Part shown: one piece after another, positions 17,655-25,385 of the stretch
How the letters are laid out: each line of letters starts with the position of its first letter
Numbering within the stretch: position 1 is the stretch's first letter
Source: JALSHZ01 sp964614535
GTDB lineage: Bacteria > Pseudomonadota > Gammaproteobacteria > UWMA-0217
DNA length: 64,000 nt
Direction of reading: 5' to 3'
Assembly: GCA_964614535.1 (NCBI GenBank)
Contig: CAZTOZ010000059.1
Location: forward strand, 1-64,000
Translations under genes and position numbers: made by a program
Notes under the pieces: model-generated
The model's input: the letters and a program-made list of their open reading frames with translations, nothing else
Told to the model about the DNA's origin: nothing
The model's database searches: none

Positions 17655-18163
17655 GGCGTCATCTCCAGCACGACGGCGGACTGCGCGGGATCGGCTTCCG
17701 CTTCGTCCCAGCAGACCTCGACGGTGCAACGCAGCGGTGTGAGAGCCGGGTTGCAGGTCACACGGAGCCCGCCCCCGGGCAGGCGATCGCCGACACCGGC
17801 GAAAACCGCCGGATCCTTGCCGCCGCAGGCCATCTCGTAGAGGTCGAAGCGGGCGAGCCTGGCCGGATCGTCACAGGATTCGATGCGACAGTCGTCCCAC
17901 GCCACGCCGCAATCGACCGGGCCACAACCCGCGGCATTGAGTGCATAGCCTCCCGTCACGACGCCCACCGGATTGGCCCGCATCCGCTCCACCATCTCAT
18001 TGGCGATCTGGGTCGCCTGGGTGCGAAAGTAGGCGCTGCCGGTATGACGCACTCCCCAGAACTGGAGTTTGGCGAGCCCGAGCAGGCCGATCGACAGCAG
18101 CACCACGGCCACCAGCACCTCCACCAGCGAGAATCCACGGCTACCGTTCCACACAGGCGCCAT
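17651..18163 (-). CDS. pilV: Type IV minor pilin PilV
   Basis: 170 aa. The prepilin signal is GSRGFSLVEVLVAVVLLSIGLLGLAKLQ, followed by YFRTQATQIANEMVERMRANP, the classic PilV pattern. Several cysteines (CGPVDCG, CRIESC) may form disulphides. Its start lies within the end of fimT (23-base overlap). Confidence 0.93.
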   Translation of the reverse strand: MAPVWNGSRGFSLVEVLVAVVLLSIGLLGLAKLQFWGVRHTGSAYFRTQATQIANEMVERMRANPVGVVTGGYALNAAGCGPVDCGVAWDDCRIESCDDPARLARFDLYEMACGGKDPAVFAGVGDRLPGGGLRVTCNPALTPLRCTVEVCWDEAEADPAQSAVVLEMTP

Positions 18164-18650
18164 CCTGCTTCACCCTGCAACTACGAACCGAGCCGCCCAG
18201 GGTCAAGGCGACCCGGCGCTGAAAGCTGGCCTTGCGGATGATGATCTCGCGCTGCGCCGACGCGGTGGCATCGACCCGGCCTTCGGCATTGAACACCAAC
18301 CTTGCGGGGGCCGATGGCACCGACAGCAGCTGATCCTTCACATCGAACACACGCAGGACCCGGTTCTCCCCCTCGATCACCACCTTCCACCCCTTGCTCC
18401 AGTCATCGCCGCAGAGGCCCCCGCCATCGCCGACCGGACAGAGCGTGACCGCCTTGTTGCGCTTCACCGCCTCGGAACGGGCCAGATGGATGGCCGATAC
18501 GAGGCGATTGGTCTGGGTCGCCACGCGGTTGTTCTCCAGCATCGCCTTGAGACCGGGAAGGCCGATCATGGCAATGACGCCGATGACGGCGACCGCGATC
18601 ATCAGCTCCACCAGGGTGAAGCCTTTGTGACGGGAAAATCGGGAACACAT
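18141..18650 (-). CDS. fimT: Minor pilin FimT/FimU (GspH family)
   Basis: 169 aa from the ATG giving a short leader (MCSRFSRHKG) before FTLVELMIAVAVIGVIAMIG. The GspH/FimT signature MLENNRVATQTNRLVSAIHLARSEAVKRN is present, followed by GKVVIEG-like C-terminal strands. First gene of the leftward fimT-pilV-pilW-pilX-pilY1-pilE operon, the same order as fimU-pilVWXY1E in Pseudomonas. FimT of some species binds DNA for natural transformation; nothing here decides this. Confidence 0.88.
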   Translation of the reverse strand: MCSRFSRHKGFTLVELMIAVAVIGVIAMIGLPGLKAMLENNRVATQTNRLVSAIHLARSEAVKRNKAVTLCPVGDGGGLCGDDWSKGWKVVIEGENRVLRVFDVKDQLLSVPSAPARLVFNAEGRVDATASAQREIIIRKASFQRRVALTLGGSVRSCRVKQDGACVER

Positions 18651-18881
18651 AACGTCTAGTGTACGAAAAAAGGGGAACCGGTGCGCAGAAGCACGTCGGA
18701 TTTCAGCGGCTTCCCGATATACGGTAGCGGGATCACCGGCAGACGCAGCGGCAGGCCGTCGCGACGCCAGCACCGCCGGTCGGCACGATCGTGAAGCCGT
18801 TGGCAATCCAGCCGTCGCCTCCCTACCACAGGAGAACCTCCCGCCCTACCCTCATCGGCTCATCGCAACAGGGAAGTGACG

Positions 18882-19421
18882 ATGAATCAGTGCAAACCCC
18901 GATCGGGCGGCTTCACACTGGTGGAGATGATGACCACGCTGGCGGTGGCCGGCACGGTCGTCTCGGCCGGCGTGACATCACTGCGGGCACTGCTCAGCGA
19001 CAACCAGCTCACCACCCAGGCCAACCTGGTGATGCACAGCATCGTGCTGGCACGCAGCGAGGCGATCAAACGCAACCGCCGCGTCACCCTGGCCAAAACC
19101 GGCACACAGTGGCGCGACGGCTGGGAGGTCTTCGTCGACAGCAACGCCAATGGCCGGCGCGACCACGACGAAACGCTGCTGTTGCATCAGCCGGCGCTCC
19201 CCCACCCCCTCTCCCTCACCGCCAACCGCGGCGTCCGTGACTACATCTCCTACACCGGACAAGGACGTTCCCGGAAAGTCAACGGCGCTTTTCAGGCGGG
19301 CCGGCTGATGCTTTGTGACCAACACCAGGAAGCGACTCCGGCCCACGCCCGCGCAATCATCATCTCCAGCACGGGCAGGCCCCGAATCTCGCGCCGGCAG
19401 CGGGATCTCCGCCCCTGCTGA
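18882..19421 (+). CDS. Orphan GspH/FimT-type pseudopilin
   Basis: 179 aa from the ATG with a well-spaced AGGGAAG; a GTG 6 bases upstream is too close to that site. The signal is RSGGFTLVEMMTTLAVAGTVVSAG with Glu at +5, then LLSDNQLTTQANLVMHSIVLARSEAIKRNRR, the GspH/FimT signature. The C terminus is short and basic. It reads divergently from the minor pilin operon with a 231-base gap that must hold both promoters. It is a second FimT-like copy, possibly a diverged duplicate of its neighbour. Confidence 0.85.
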   Translation: MNQCKPRSGGFTLVEMMTTLAVAGTVVSAGVTSLRALLSDNQLTTQANLVMHSIVLARSEAIKRNRRVTLAKTGTQWRDGWEVFVDSNANGRRDHDETLLLHQPALPHPLSLTANRGVRDYISYTGQGRSRKVNGAFQAGRLMLCDQHQEATPAHARAIIISSTGRPRISRRQRDLRPC

Positions 19422-19545
19422 CAGCCCCGGCACGGCAGGCCATTTATGGTTTCCGCCGGTCGTCGCGAACCGCGCCCCGGCGGAGCGAGCGGCCATTGCC
19501 CCGAAGATCTGCGCCAAAACAGGATGGAGGGTGAGGCGGGGGCTG

Positions 19546-19980
19546 TCAGGTGGCGTTGCGGACCCGGACGACGATATCGACACCGGTGATTTCGACATCG
19601 CCATCGAGCACCGGCAGGCCCGAAACGACCAGATCGCGGGATTCGATGTCCCGCAGTTCGCCGGTGTCCACATTGTAGAGATGGTGGTGGGGGGTGGTGT
19701 TGGTGTCGAAGATCTGTTTGCCGGGATCGACGACCACTTCGCGCAGCAGCCCCTTGGCCGCGAACAGGCCCAGCGTGTTGTAGACGGTGGCCTTGGAGAC
19801 CTCGGCACTGCCGTGATTGACCAGCTCGAGCAATTGATCGGCGGTGATGTGCTTGTCCCGGTCGAACAGGCACATGCCGATCTCGACGCGCTGCCGCGTG
19901 GGGTTGATGCCGTTTCGCACCAAACGCGCGGTAACACTCTTGCGAAGCTGCTCAGGCTGCTGATTCATAAGGAAAAGCAT
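19546..19980 (-). CDS. Fur-family transcriptional regulator, Irr-like
   Basis: 144 aa (140 if the second Met is used; neither has a clear ribosome site). The N-terminal winged helix contains NPTRQRVEIGMCLFDRDKHITADQLL and SKATVYNTLGLFAAKGLL, the Fur recognition-helix pattern. The dimerization domain carries TPHHHLYNVDTGEL. The CxxC structural zinc pairs of typical Fur and PerR are absent, as in Irr-type iron/heme regulators. Likely controls iron or heme genes; no target site was identified. Monocistronic. Confidence 0.85.
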   Translation of the reverse strand: MLFLMNQQPEQLRKSVTARLVRNGINPTRQRVEIGMCLFDRDKHITADQLLELVNHGSAEVSKATVYNTLGLFAAKGLLREVVVDPGKQIFDTNTTPHHHLYNVDTGELRDIESRDLVVSGLPVLDGDVEITGVDIVVRVRNAT

Positions 19981-20032
19981 ACAGCCTGTACGGAAAGATG
20001 CAAAAAAGGCCTCACAGATTCAGCGAGATTGG

Positions 20033-21145
20033 TCACATCGCCTGCCGGGGTTCACCCAAGGCATACGGCGCAGGATCGACGAACGGCGGCTCGCCCGCGA
20101 TCAGTTCCGCCACCAGCCGCGCCGACCCCAGCCCCATGACGATGCCGTTGCGAAACTGGCCGGCATTGACATAGAGCCCGGCGACGGCCGGACACTCGCC
20201 AATGAACGGGATGCCGTCACGGGTGCCGGGCCGCAACCCCGCCCACTGGTTGACCACCGGCGCGTCGGCCAACGCGGGAACGAGCCCGATGGCCGCGGCC
20301 CTCAACGCCTCCAGCGCCTCGGTCGTGGTCTGCTTGTCGAACGTGCCGAACTCCAGCGTGGAGCCGATCAGCACCAGCCCATCCTTGCGCGGAATCAGAT
20401 AGCGGCTGTCGCGCATCACCATTCGCGTCAACGTTCCCGGGGGGGTCTGGAACTGGACGATCTGTCCCTTGACCGGCTGGATGACGGCCGGCGCCGAACA
20501 GGCGGCGGGCATCAGCCCGCCACTCCAGGCACCCGCGGTGACCAGCACCCGGTCGGCCGCGATGGTTTCCCCGTTTTGCAGCCGCACCCCGGCGACGCGC
20601 CCCCCGGCGACGACGATCTCGGCCACCGGCGCCTGCTCGCGGATCGTCAGGCCCGGGGTCTGTCGCGCCTGCGCGGCCAGCGCCTTCGCCAGCCGCGGAT
20701 TGCGGACCTGGTGGATCTCCGGCATCCACGAGCCCTGCTCGAAGCGGGGATCCAGCCCGGGCTGCACCGCCTCCAGTTCGGCGCGGGTGGCGAGCCGCTC
20801 GATACGCACCGCCCAGCGCTCGGCCCACGGCCCCATGGCCGGCTCCGGCTCGTCCAGCATCAACATCCCCGACGGCAGCAGCTCGGGATCGATGCCAGTC
20901 TGATCACGCAGCCGCGCCAGCACCTCGGGGTAGTGGCGCTGACCATAAACGGCGAGCCGGTTGACGGCATCGGGATAGCGCCACGGATACATCGGCGAGA
21001 CGATGCCGCCACCCGCCCACGACGATTCGCGGGCCAACGCGCCCTGCTCCAGCAACAACGGCCGCAGACCGCGCTCGACCAGCATCTGCGCCGACAACAA
21101 ACCGATGGCACCGCCACCGACGATGATGCAGTCCGGAGAAGACAT
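20033..21145 (-). CDS. thiO: Glycine oxidase ThiO
   Basis: 370 aa from the ATG just before the FAD-binding motif (CIIVGGGAIGLLSAQMLVERG). An earlier in-frame Met would add 16 residues. The family pattern continues with ARESSWAGGGIVSPMYPWRYPDAV and the C-terminal GLRPGTRDGIPFIGE and NAGQFRNGIVMGLGSA. ThiO oxidizes glycine with O2 to dehydroglycine, which ThiG uses to build the thiazole of thiamine. It is divergent from thiS-thiG and shares a 121-base intergenic region containing an FNR-like box. Confidence 0.92.
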   Translation of the reverse strand: MSSPDCIIVGGGAIGLLSAQMLVERGLRPLLLEQGALARESSWAGGGIVSPMYPWRYPDAVNRLAVYGQRHYPEVLARLRDQTGIDPELLPSGMLMLDEPEPAMGPWAERWAVRIERLATRAELEAVQPGLDPRFEQGSWMPEIHQVRNPRLAKALAAQARQTPGLTIREQAPVAEIVVAGGRVAGVRLQNGETIAADRVLVTAGAWSGGLMPAACSAPAVIQPVKGQIVQFQTPPGTLTRMVMRDSRYLIPRKDGLVLIGSTLEFGTFDKQTTTEALEALRAAAIGLVPALADAPVVNQWAGLRPGTRDGIPFIGECPAVAGLYVNAGQFRNGIVMGLGSARLVAELIAGEPPFVDPAPYALGEPRQAM

Positions 21146-21179
21146 AGGACGAAGCGTAACCTCTGGGATGATGATTGCT

Positions 21180-21193
21180 TTGATCCGGATCAA
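21180..21193. promoter_or_regulatory. FNR/ANR-type binding site (perfect TTGAT-N4-ATCAA)
   Basis: The palindrome TTGATCCGGATCAA matches the FNR/ANR consensus at all ten defined bases. It lies in the divergent thiO/thiS spacer, 34 bases upstream of the thiO ATG and about 56 bases upstream of the inferred thiS transcription start. The match to consensus is seen; function is inferred. No FNR gene is in the window. Confidence 0.6.
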
Positions 21194-21206
21194 GCGGGCG
21201 GGGCGG

Positions 21207-21236
21207 TTTCGCCGGACCCGGTGGATACCCTACAAT
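21207..21236 (+). promoter_or_regulatory. Putative sigma-70 promoter of thiS-thiG
   Basis: The -10 TACAAT (21231-21236, 5 of 6) is preceded at 18 bases by a weak -35 TTTCGC (21207-21212). The thiS ATG is 30 bases downstream of the -10. The poor -35 suggests activator dependence, which fits the upstream FNR-like box. Confidence 0.4.
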
Positions 21237-21266
21237 ACAACAATTCCCGACCAATGCACTCAGCCC

Positions 21267-21467
21267 ATGCAGATCATAGTCAACGGCGAAGCGGTGGAAG
21301 CGCCCGACAACCTCACGGCCGCCGAGCTGATCCGCCACCTCGGCCTCGAAAACGAACGCCTGGCAATGGAGATCAACCGGCAGATCGCACCGCGCAGCCG
21401 CCACGACGAGATCGTCATCCAGCCCAACGACAAGGTGGAAATCGTCCGCGCCATCGGCGGCGGCTGA
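21267..21467 (+). CDS. thiS: Sulfur carrier protein ThiS
   Basis: 66 aa from the ATG beginning MQIIVNGEAVEAPDN. Ubiquitin-like beta-grasp protein ending in the required Gly-Gly (RAIGGG). Conserved features include LTAAELIRHLGL and NDKVEIVRAIGGG. ThiS carries the sulfur as a C-terminal thiocarboxylate to ThiG. Followed by thiG at 34 bases in the same operon. Confidence 0.95.
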   Translation: MQIIVNGEAVEAPDNLTAAELIRHLGLENERLAMEINRQIAPRSRHDEIVIQPNDKVEIVRAIGGG

Positions 21468-21501
21468 TCCCCTTTTTCCTCAATCCTTGCAGAGAATCAC
21501 C

Positions 21502-22290
21502 ATGACCATCGCAGCCGACACCCTCACCATCAACGGCCGAACCTTCCACTCCCGCCTGCTGGTCGGCACCGGCAAGTACAAGGACATGGAGGAGACGCGC
21601 CTGGCCATCGAAGCCAGCGGCGCCGAGATCATCACCGTGGCCATCCGCCGCACCAACATTGGCCAGAATCCGGGCGAGGCCAACCTGCTCGACACGCTGC
21701 CACCGGATCAGTACACCTACCTGCCCAACACCGCCGGCTGCTACAGCGCCGAGGACGCGGTCCGAACCTGCCGGCTGGCACGCGAGCTGCTGGACGACCA
21801 CACCCTGGTGAAGCTGGAGGTACTCGGTGACGAGAAGACCCTGTTCCCCCATGTGACCGAGACGCTCGAGGCGGCGCGGACACTGGTGGAAGAGGGCTTC
21901 GAGGTGATGGTCTACACCAACGACGACCCCATCGTCGCCCGCGAACTGGAACAGATCGGCTGCGTCGCGGTGATGCCGCTGGCGGCACCGATCGGCTCCG
22001 GGCTCGGCATCCGCAATCCCTACAACATCCTGGAGATCATCGAAAACGCCAACGTACCGGTGATCGTCGATGCTGGCGTCGGCACCGCCTCCGATGCCGC
22101 GGTGGCAATGGAGCTGGGCTGCGACGGCGTATTGATGAACACCGCCATCGCCACGGCGCAGAACCCGGTCCTGATGGCCTCGGCCATGAAGAAGGCCATC
22201 GAAGCCGGCCGCGAGGCTTTCCTCGCCGGGCGGATGCCGCGCAAGCGCTACGCCTCGGCATCGTCGCCCATCGACGGCACCTTCTTCTGA
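21502..22290 (+). CDS. thiG: Thiazole synthase ThiG
   Basis: 262 aa from ATG; a TTG 15 bases upstream is an alternative. Hallmarks are RLLVGTGKYKDMEETRLAIEASGAEIITVAIRR, the Lys-containing LEVLGDEKTLFP, and the C-terminal GVGTASDAAVAMELGCDGVLMNTAI. ThiG condenses 1-deoxyxylulose 5-phosphate, dehydroglycine and ThiS thiocarboxylate into the thiazole phosphate. The C terminus (KRYASASSPIDGTFF) is standard. TrmB follows 13 bases later. Confidence 0.96.
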   Translation: MTIAADTLTINGRTFHSRLLVGTGKYKDMEETRLAIEASGAEIITVAIRRTNIGQNPGEANLLDTLPPDQYTYLPNTAGCYSAEDAVRTCRLARELLDDHTLVKLEVLGDEKTLFPHVTETLEAARTLVEEGFEVMVYTNDDPIVARELEQIGCVAVMPLAAPIGSGLGIRNPYNILEIIENANVPVIVDAGVGTASDAAVAMELGCDGVLMNTAIATAQNPVLMASAMKKAIEAGREAFLAGRMPRKRYASASSPIDGTFF

Positions 22291-22303
22291 CACGGGCTCC
22301 ACG

Positions 22304-23035
22304 GTGACGCTGGACAAATCCCGCAGCCACCGGATGCGCGATATTCCGCACGTGCCGCACCCGCGCCGGATCAAGAGCTTCGTCCAACGCCAGGGCCGCC
22401 TGACCAAGGGGCAGGCACGCGCCATCGAGAAGCTCTGGCCACGCTACGGCCTGGCGTTGGACGGCGATCCACTGGATCTGGCCGCACTGTTCGGCGCCGC
22501 CACCCCGGTGACGCTGGAGATCGGCTTTGGCAACGGCCACTCACTGGCGGAGATGGCGCTGGCGGCGCCGCAGCGCGGCTTCATCGGCATCGAGGTGCAT
22601 CGCCCCGGCGTCGGCCAGCTGCTGCAACGGATCGGCGAACGCAACATCGACAACATCCGCATCTTCAGCGCCGACGCCCTCGACGTGCTGGAGACGATGA
22701 TCCCGCCCGCCTCCCTCGACCGCATCCAGCTCTTCTTCCCCGACCCGTGGCCAAAGAAGAAACACCACAAACGCCGCCTCCTCAACCCCACCTTCGCCAC
22801 GCTGGCCGCCGCCCGGCTCCGCCCCGGCGGGCTGCTGCACATGGCCACCGACTGGGAGCCCTACGCCGAAGCGGCGCTGGAAGTGCTGGAGCGCCATCCC
22901 GACTTCGACAACACCACCGACGGCTTCAGCCCCCGCCCCGAGTGGCGCCCGCTGACCAAGTTCGAACGCCGGGGGCGACGCCTCGGCCACACGGTTCACG
23001 ACCTGATTTTCCGCCGCTCGGAGCCCCGCGGCTGA
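22304..23035 (+). CDS. trmB: tRNA (guanine-N7-)-methyltransferase TrmB
   Basis: 243 aa from GTG; an ATG 30 bases later gives a protein starting MRDIPHVPHPRRIKSFV, equally compatible with the family. The conserved region RIKSFVQRQGRLTKGQARAIE is followed by the SAM site LEIGFGNGHSLAEMA and by FFPDPWPKKKHHKRRL, the TrmB signature. It methylates G46 of tRNAs. The thiG-trmB junction is close enough for one transcript. A 123-base gap precedes phosphoribulokinase. Confidence 0.95.
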   Translation: MTLDKSRSHRMRDIPHVPHPRRIKSFVQRQGRLTKGQARAIEKLWPRYGLALDGDPLDLAALFGAATPVTLEIGFGNGHSLAEMALAAPQRGFIGIEVHRPGVGQLLQRIGERNIDNIRIFSADALDVLETMIPPASLDRIQLFFPDPWPKKKHHKRRLLNPTFATLAAARLRPGGLLHMATDWEPYAEAALEVLERHPDFDNTTDGFSPRPEWRPLTKFERRGRRLGHTVHDLIFRRSEPRG

Positions 23036-23158
23036 TTCGCACTGGCTGGTGAACATGGTTAGAATAGCCGCCAGTTTACATTTCAGCGTGAAACCTCTCC
23101 GGCCGGCCAACGCCCTTTCATGCTTCCGGATCAATAACCAGACCATGGGGAACAACCT

Positions 23159-24049
23159 ATGTCCAAGAAACATCCAGTCATTGTCGTAACCGGCTCTTCC
23201 GGCGCCGGTACCACCACCGTCAAGCGGGCCTTCGAGCACATCTTCAACCGCGAGAAGATCAAGCCCGTCGTCGTCGAGGGCGACAGCTTCCACCGCTACG
23301 ACCGCGCCGCCATGAAAGAGGCGATGAAAAAGGCCGAGGAAGCCGGCGACAAAACCTTCAGCCATTTCGGCCCCGAGGCCAATGTCTTCGACAAGCTCGA
23401 AGAGCTGTTCCGCACCTACGGCGAGACCGGCAAGGGCCAGAAGCGCTACTACCTGCACAGCCTGGAAGAGGCTGCCGAGCACAACGAACGCCTGGGCACC
23501 AACCTGGAGCCCGGTCAGTTCACTCCGTGGGAAGACATCGACGAAGGCACCGACCTGCTGTTCTACGAGGGGCTGCACGGGCTGGTCAAGGGCGATGGTT
23601 ACGACGTGGCCCAGCACGTCGATCTGGGCATCGGCGTGGTGCCGATCGTCAACCTGGAATGGATTCAGAAGATCCACCGCGACAGCGCCGAGCGTGGCTA
23701 CTCGGAAGAGGCCATCGTCGACACCATCCTGCGCCGCATGCCCGACTACGTCAAACACATCACGCCGCAGTTCTCCCGCACCGACATCAACTTCCAGCGG
23801 GTGGCCACGGTGGACACCTCCAACCCGTTCATCGCCCGCGACATTCCGACACCGGACGAGAGCTTCGTCGTCATCCGTTTCGCCGATCCGGCCAAGTTCG
23901 ACGTGGACTTCCCCTACCTGCTGGCGGTTCTGCCCGGCTCGTTCATGTCACGGCGCAACACCATCGTCGTCCCCGGCGGCAAGATGGGGCTGGCGATGGA
24001 GGTGATCCTCGCGCCGATCATCCATCGCATGATCGCCGCCAAGGGATGA
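23159..24049 (+). CDS. prkB: Phosphoribulokinase
   Basis: 296 aa, ATP-dependent kinase making ribulose 1,5-bisphosphate, the CO2 acceptor of the Calvin cycle. The P-loop-type motif is VVTGSSGAGTTTVKRAF. VEGDSFHRYDRAAMKEAMKKA and ANVFDKLEELFRTYGETGKG contain substrate-binding residues, and LLFYEGLHGL is the Walker-B-like strand. The length and sequence fit the proteobacterial PrkA/PrkB type. No RuBisCO, carboxysome or cbbR gene is nearby, so it is a stand-alone cbbP as in several sulfur-oxidizing gammaproteobacteria. A terminator follows. The upstream gap contains TAGAAT (about 23064) as a possible -10. Confidence 0.95.
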   Translation: MSKKHPVIVVTGSSGAGTTTVKRAFEHIFNREKIKPVVVEGDSFHRYDRAAMKEAMKKAEEAGDKTFSHFGPEANVFDKLEELFRTYGETGKGQKRYYLHSLEEAAEHNERLGTNLEPGQFTPWEDIDEGTDLLFYEGLHGLVKGDGYDVAQHVDLGIGVVPIVNLEWIQKIHRDSAERGYSEEAIVDTILRRMPDYVKHITPQFSRTDINFQRVATVDTSNPFIARDIPTPDESFVVIRFADPAKFDVDFPYLLAVLPGSFMSRRNTIVVPGGKMGLAMEVILAPIIHRMIAAKG

Positions 24050-24075
24050 GTCCAGCCACCCTCCGCACGACCGAT

Positions 24076-24108
24076 CACAGCCCCGCTCGCGGGGCTGTGT
24101 CGTTTCTT
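24076..24108 (+). terminator. Intrinsic terminator after phosphoribulokinase
   Basis: An 11-base perfect inverted repeat, CACAGCCCCGC and GCGGGGCTGTG (24076-24086 / 24089-24099), is followed by the T-rich tract TCGTTTCTT. It lies 27 bases after the prkB stop. Confidence 0.75.
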
Positions 24109-24125
24109 GCCGGGGACACGGTGCG

Positions 24126-25253
24126 ATGAGACCGTTCCAGCACGGCCTCGCCATCGGCAGCGATCCACGCGAAGTGGTCAATGTCTGCCTGGCGCAGATC
24201 GGCGACATCGAACCGGCCACCAATGTCGGCTTCCTCTACCTCACCGATGCCCTCGCCAGCGAGCTGGAGCACATTCTCCATCTGCTCCAGCAGGGAACCG
24301 GCATCCAACACTGGTACGGCTCCACCGGCATCGCATTGATCGGCCGCGAGCAGGAGATCTACGACCAGCCGGCGCTGTCGATCCTGTTGGCCAGCCTGCC
24401 CGCCGACGGCTTCCGAACCCTCGGTTCGATCCGCGCCGCCCGTGATGGCGACCGCTGGCTGGCCGCCCACGAGGCGTGGCTCGAAACCAGCGGCGCCCGC
24501 TTCGGCATCGTCCACGGCGACCCGACCAACCCGGCCATTCCCACGCTGATCGAAAAACTCGCCGACGCTCTGGACGGCGGCTTCTTCTGCGGCGGCCTCA
24601 CCTCGTCCCAGACGCAATACCTGCAAGTCGCCGACCAGATCACCGATGGCGGCCTCAGCGGTGTGCTGCTGGCGCCCGAGGCGGAGGTGGTGGTCGGCCA
24701 CACCCAAGGCTGCTCACCCATCGGGCCGGTACGCACCATCACCGAGGCCGCCGCCAATATCGTCATGGAGATCGACGGCATGAGCGCGCTGGACGCGATG
24801 CGCCAAGACGTGGGCGAGGTGCTGGCGCGGGATCTCAGCCGTCTCGGCGGCTTCATCTTCGCCGGTCTGCCGATCCGCGGCTCCGACACCGGCGACTATA
24901 TGATCCGCAACCTGCTCGGCATCGACCAGCAAGCGGGCCGTATCGCCATCGGCGACCGCATCGAGCCGGGTGACCAGATCGTCTTCTGCCGCCGCGATGG
25001 CAACACCGCGCGCGACGACATGCAGCGCATGCTCGACGACCTGAAACGGCGCTGCGACGGCCGGCGGCCACGAGGTGGCATCTACGTCTCCTGCCTGGGG
25101 CGGGGACGCCATCAGTTCGGTGAGCAGTCGCAGGAGATCGGAATGATCACGGCAACCCTCGGCGACATGCCATTGACCGGTTTTTTCGCCAGCGGCGAGA
25201 TCTTCCACGACCGGATCTACGGCTATACCGGCGTGCTGACGCTGTTTCTGTAA
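24126..25253 (+). CDS. FIST-domain (FIST_N/FIST_C) protein
   Basis: 375 aa, no signal peptide. The N-terminal half contains GFLYLTDALASELEHILHLLQQ and HWYGSTGIALIG, and the middle GGFFCGGLTSSQTQYLQVAD and GHTQGCSPIGP, matching the FIST ligand-sensing module. The C-terminal half has GDYMIRNLLGIDQQAGRIAIGD and the final GEIFHDRIYGYTGVLTLF, typical of FIST_C. FIST domains are thought to bind small molecules such as amino acids. Here the protein is stand-alone, with no attached output domain. It follows the prkB terminator, so it has its own promoter. Confidence 0.82.
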   Translation: MRPFQHGLAIGSDPREVVNVCLAQIGDIEPATNVGFLYLTDALASELEHILHLLQQGTGIQHWYGSTGIALIGREQEIYDQPALSILLASLPADGFRTLGSIRAARDGDRWLAAHEAWLETSGARFGIVHGDPTNPAIPTLIEKLADALDGGFFCGGLTSSQTQYLQVADQITDGGLSGVLLAPEAEVVVGHTQGCSPIGPVRTITEAAANIVMEIDGMSALDAMRQDVGEVLARDLSRLGGFIFAGLPIRGSDTGDYMIRNLLGIDQQAGRIAIGDRIEPGDQIVFCRRDGNTARDDMQRMLDDLKRRCDGRRPRGGIYVSCLGRGRHQFGEQSQEIGMITATLGDMPLTGFFASGEIFHDRIYGYTGVLTLFL

Positions 25254-25385
25254 CGGATCGCACCGATCTTCACGACATCCCCTGCCCCACGGGCCGACGA
25301 GAAACCCCGCTCCGACGCCGGCCGCCCAACCCGATCGCGACCCACCGATGGCACCACCACCGACGCCTCGGTACACTGTCGCGCC

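Noticed and set aside
21146..21266. TPP riboswitch upstream of thiS
   Set aside because: The 121-base spacer is too short and holds no thi-box-like elements; only the FNR-type box and a promoter are visible.
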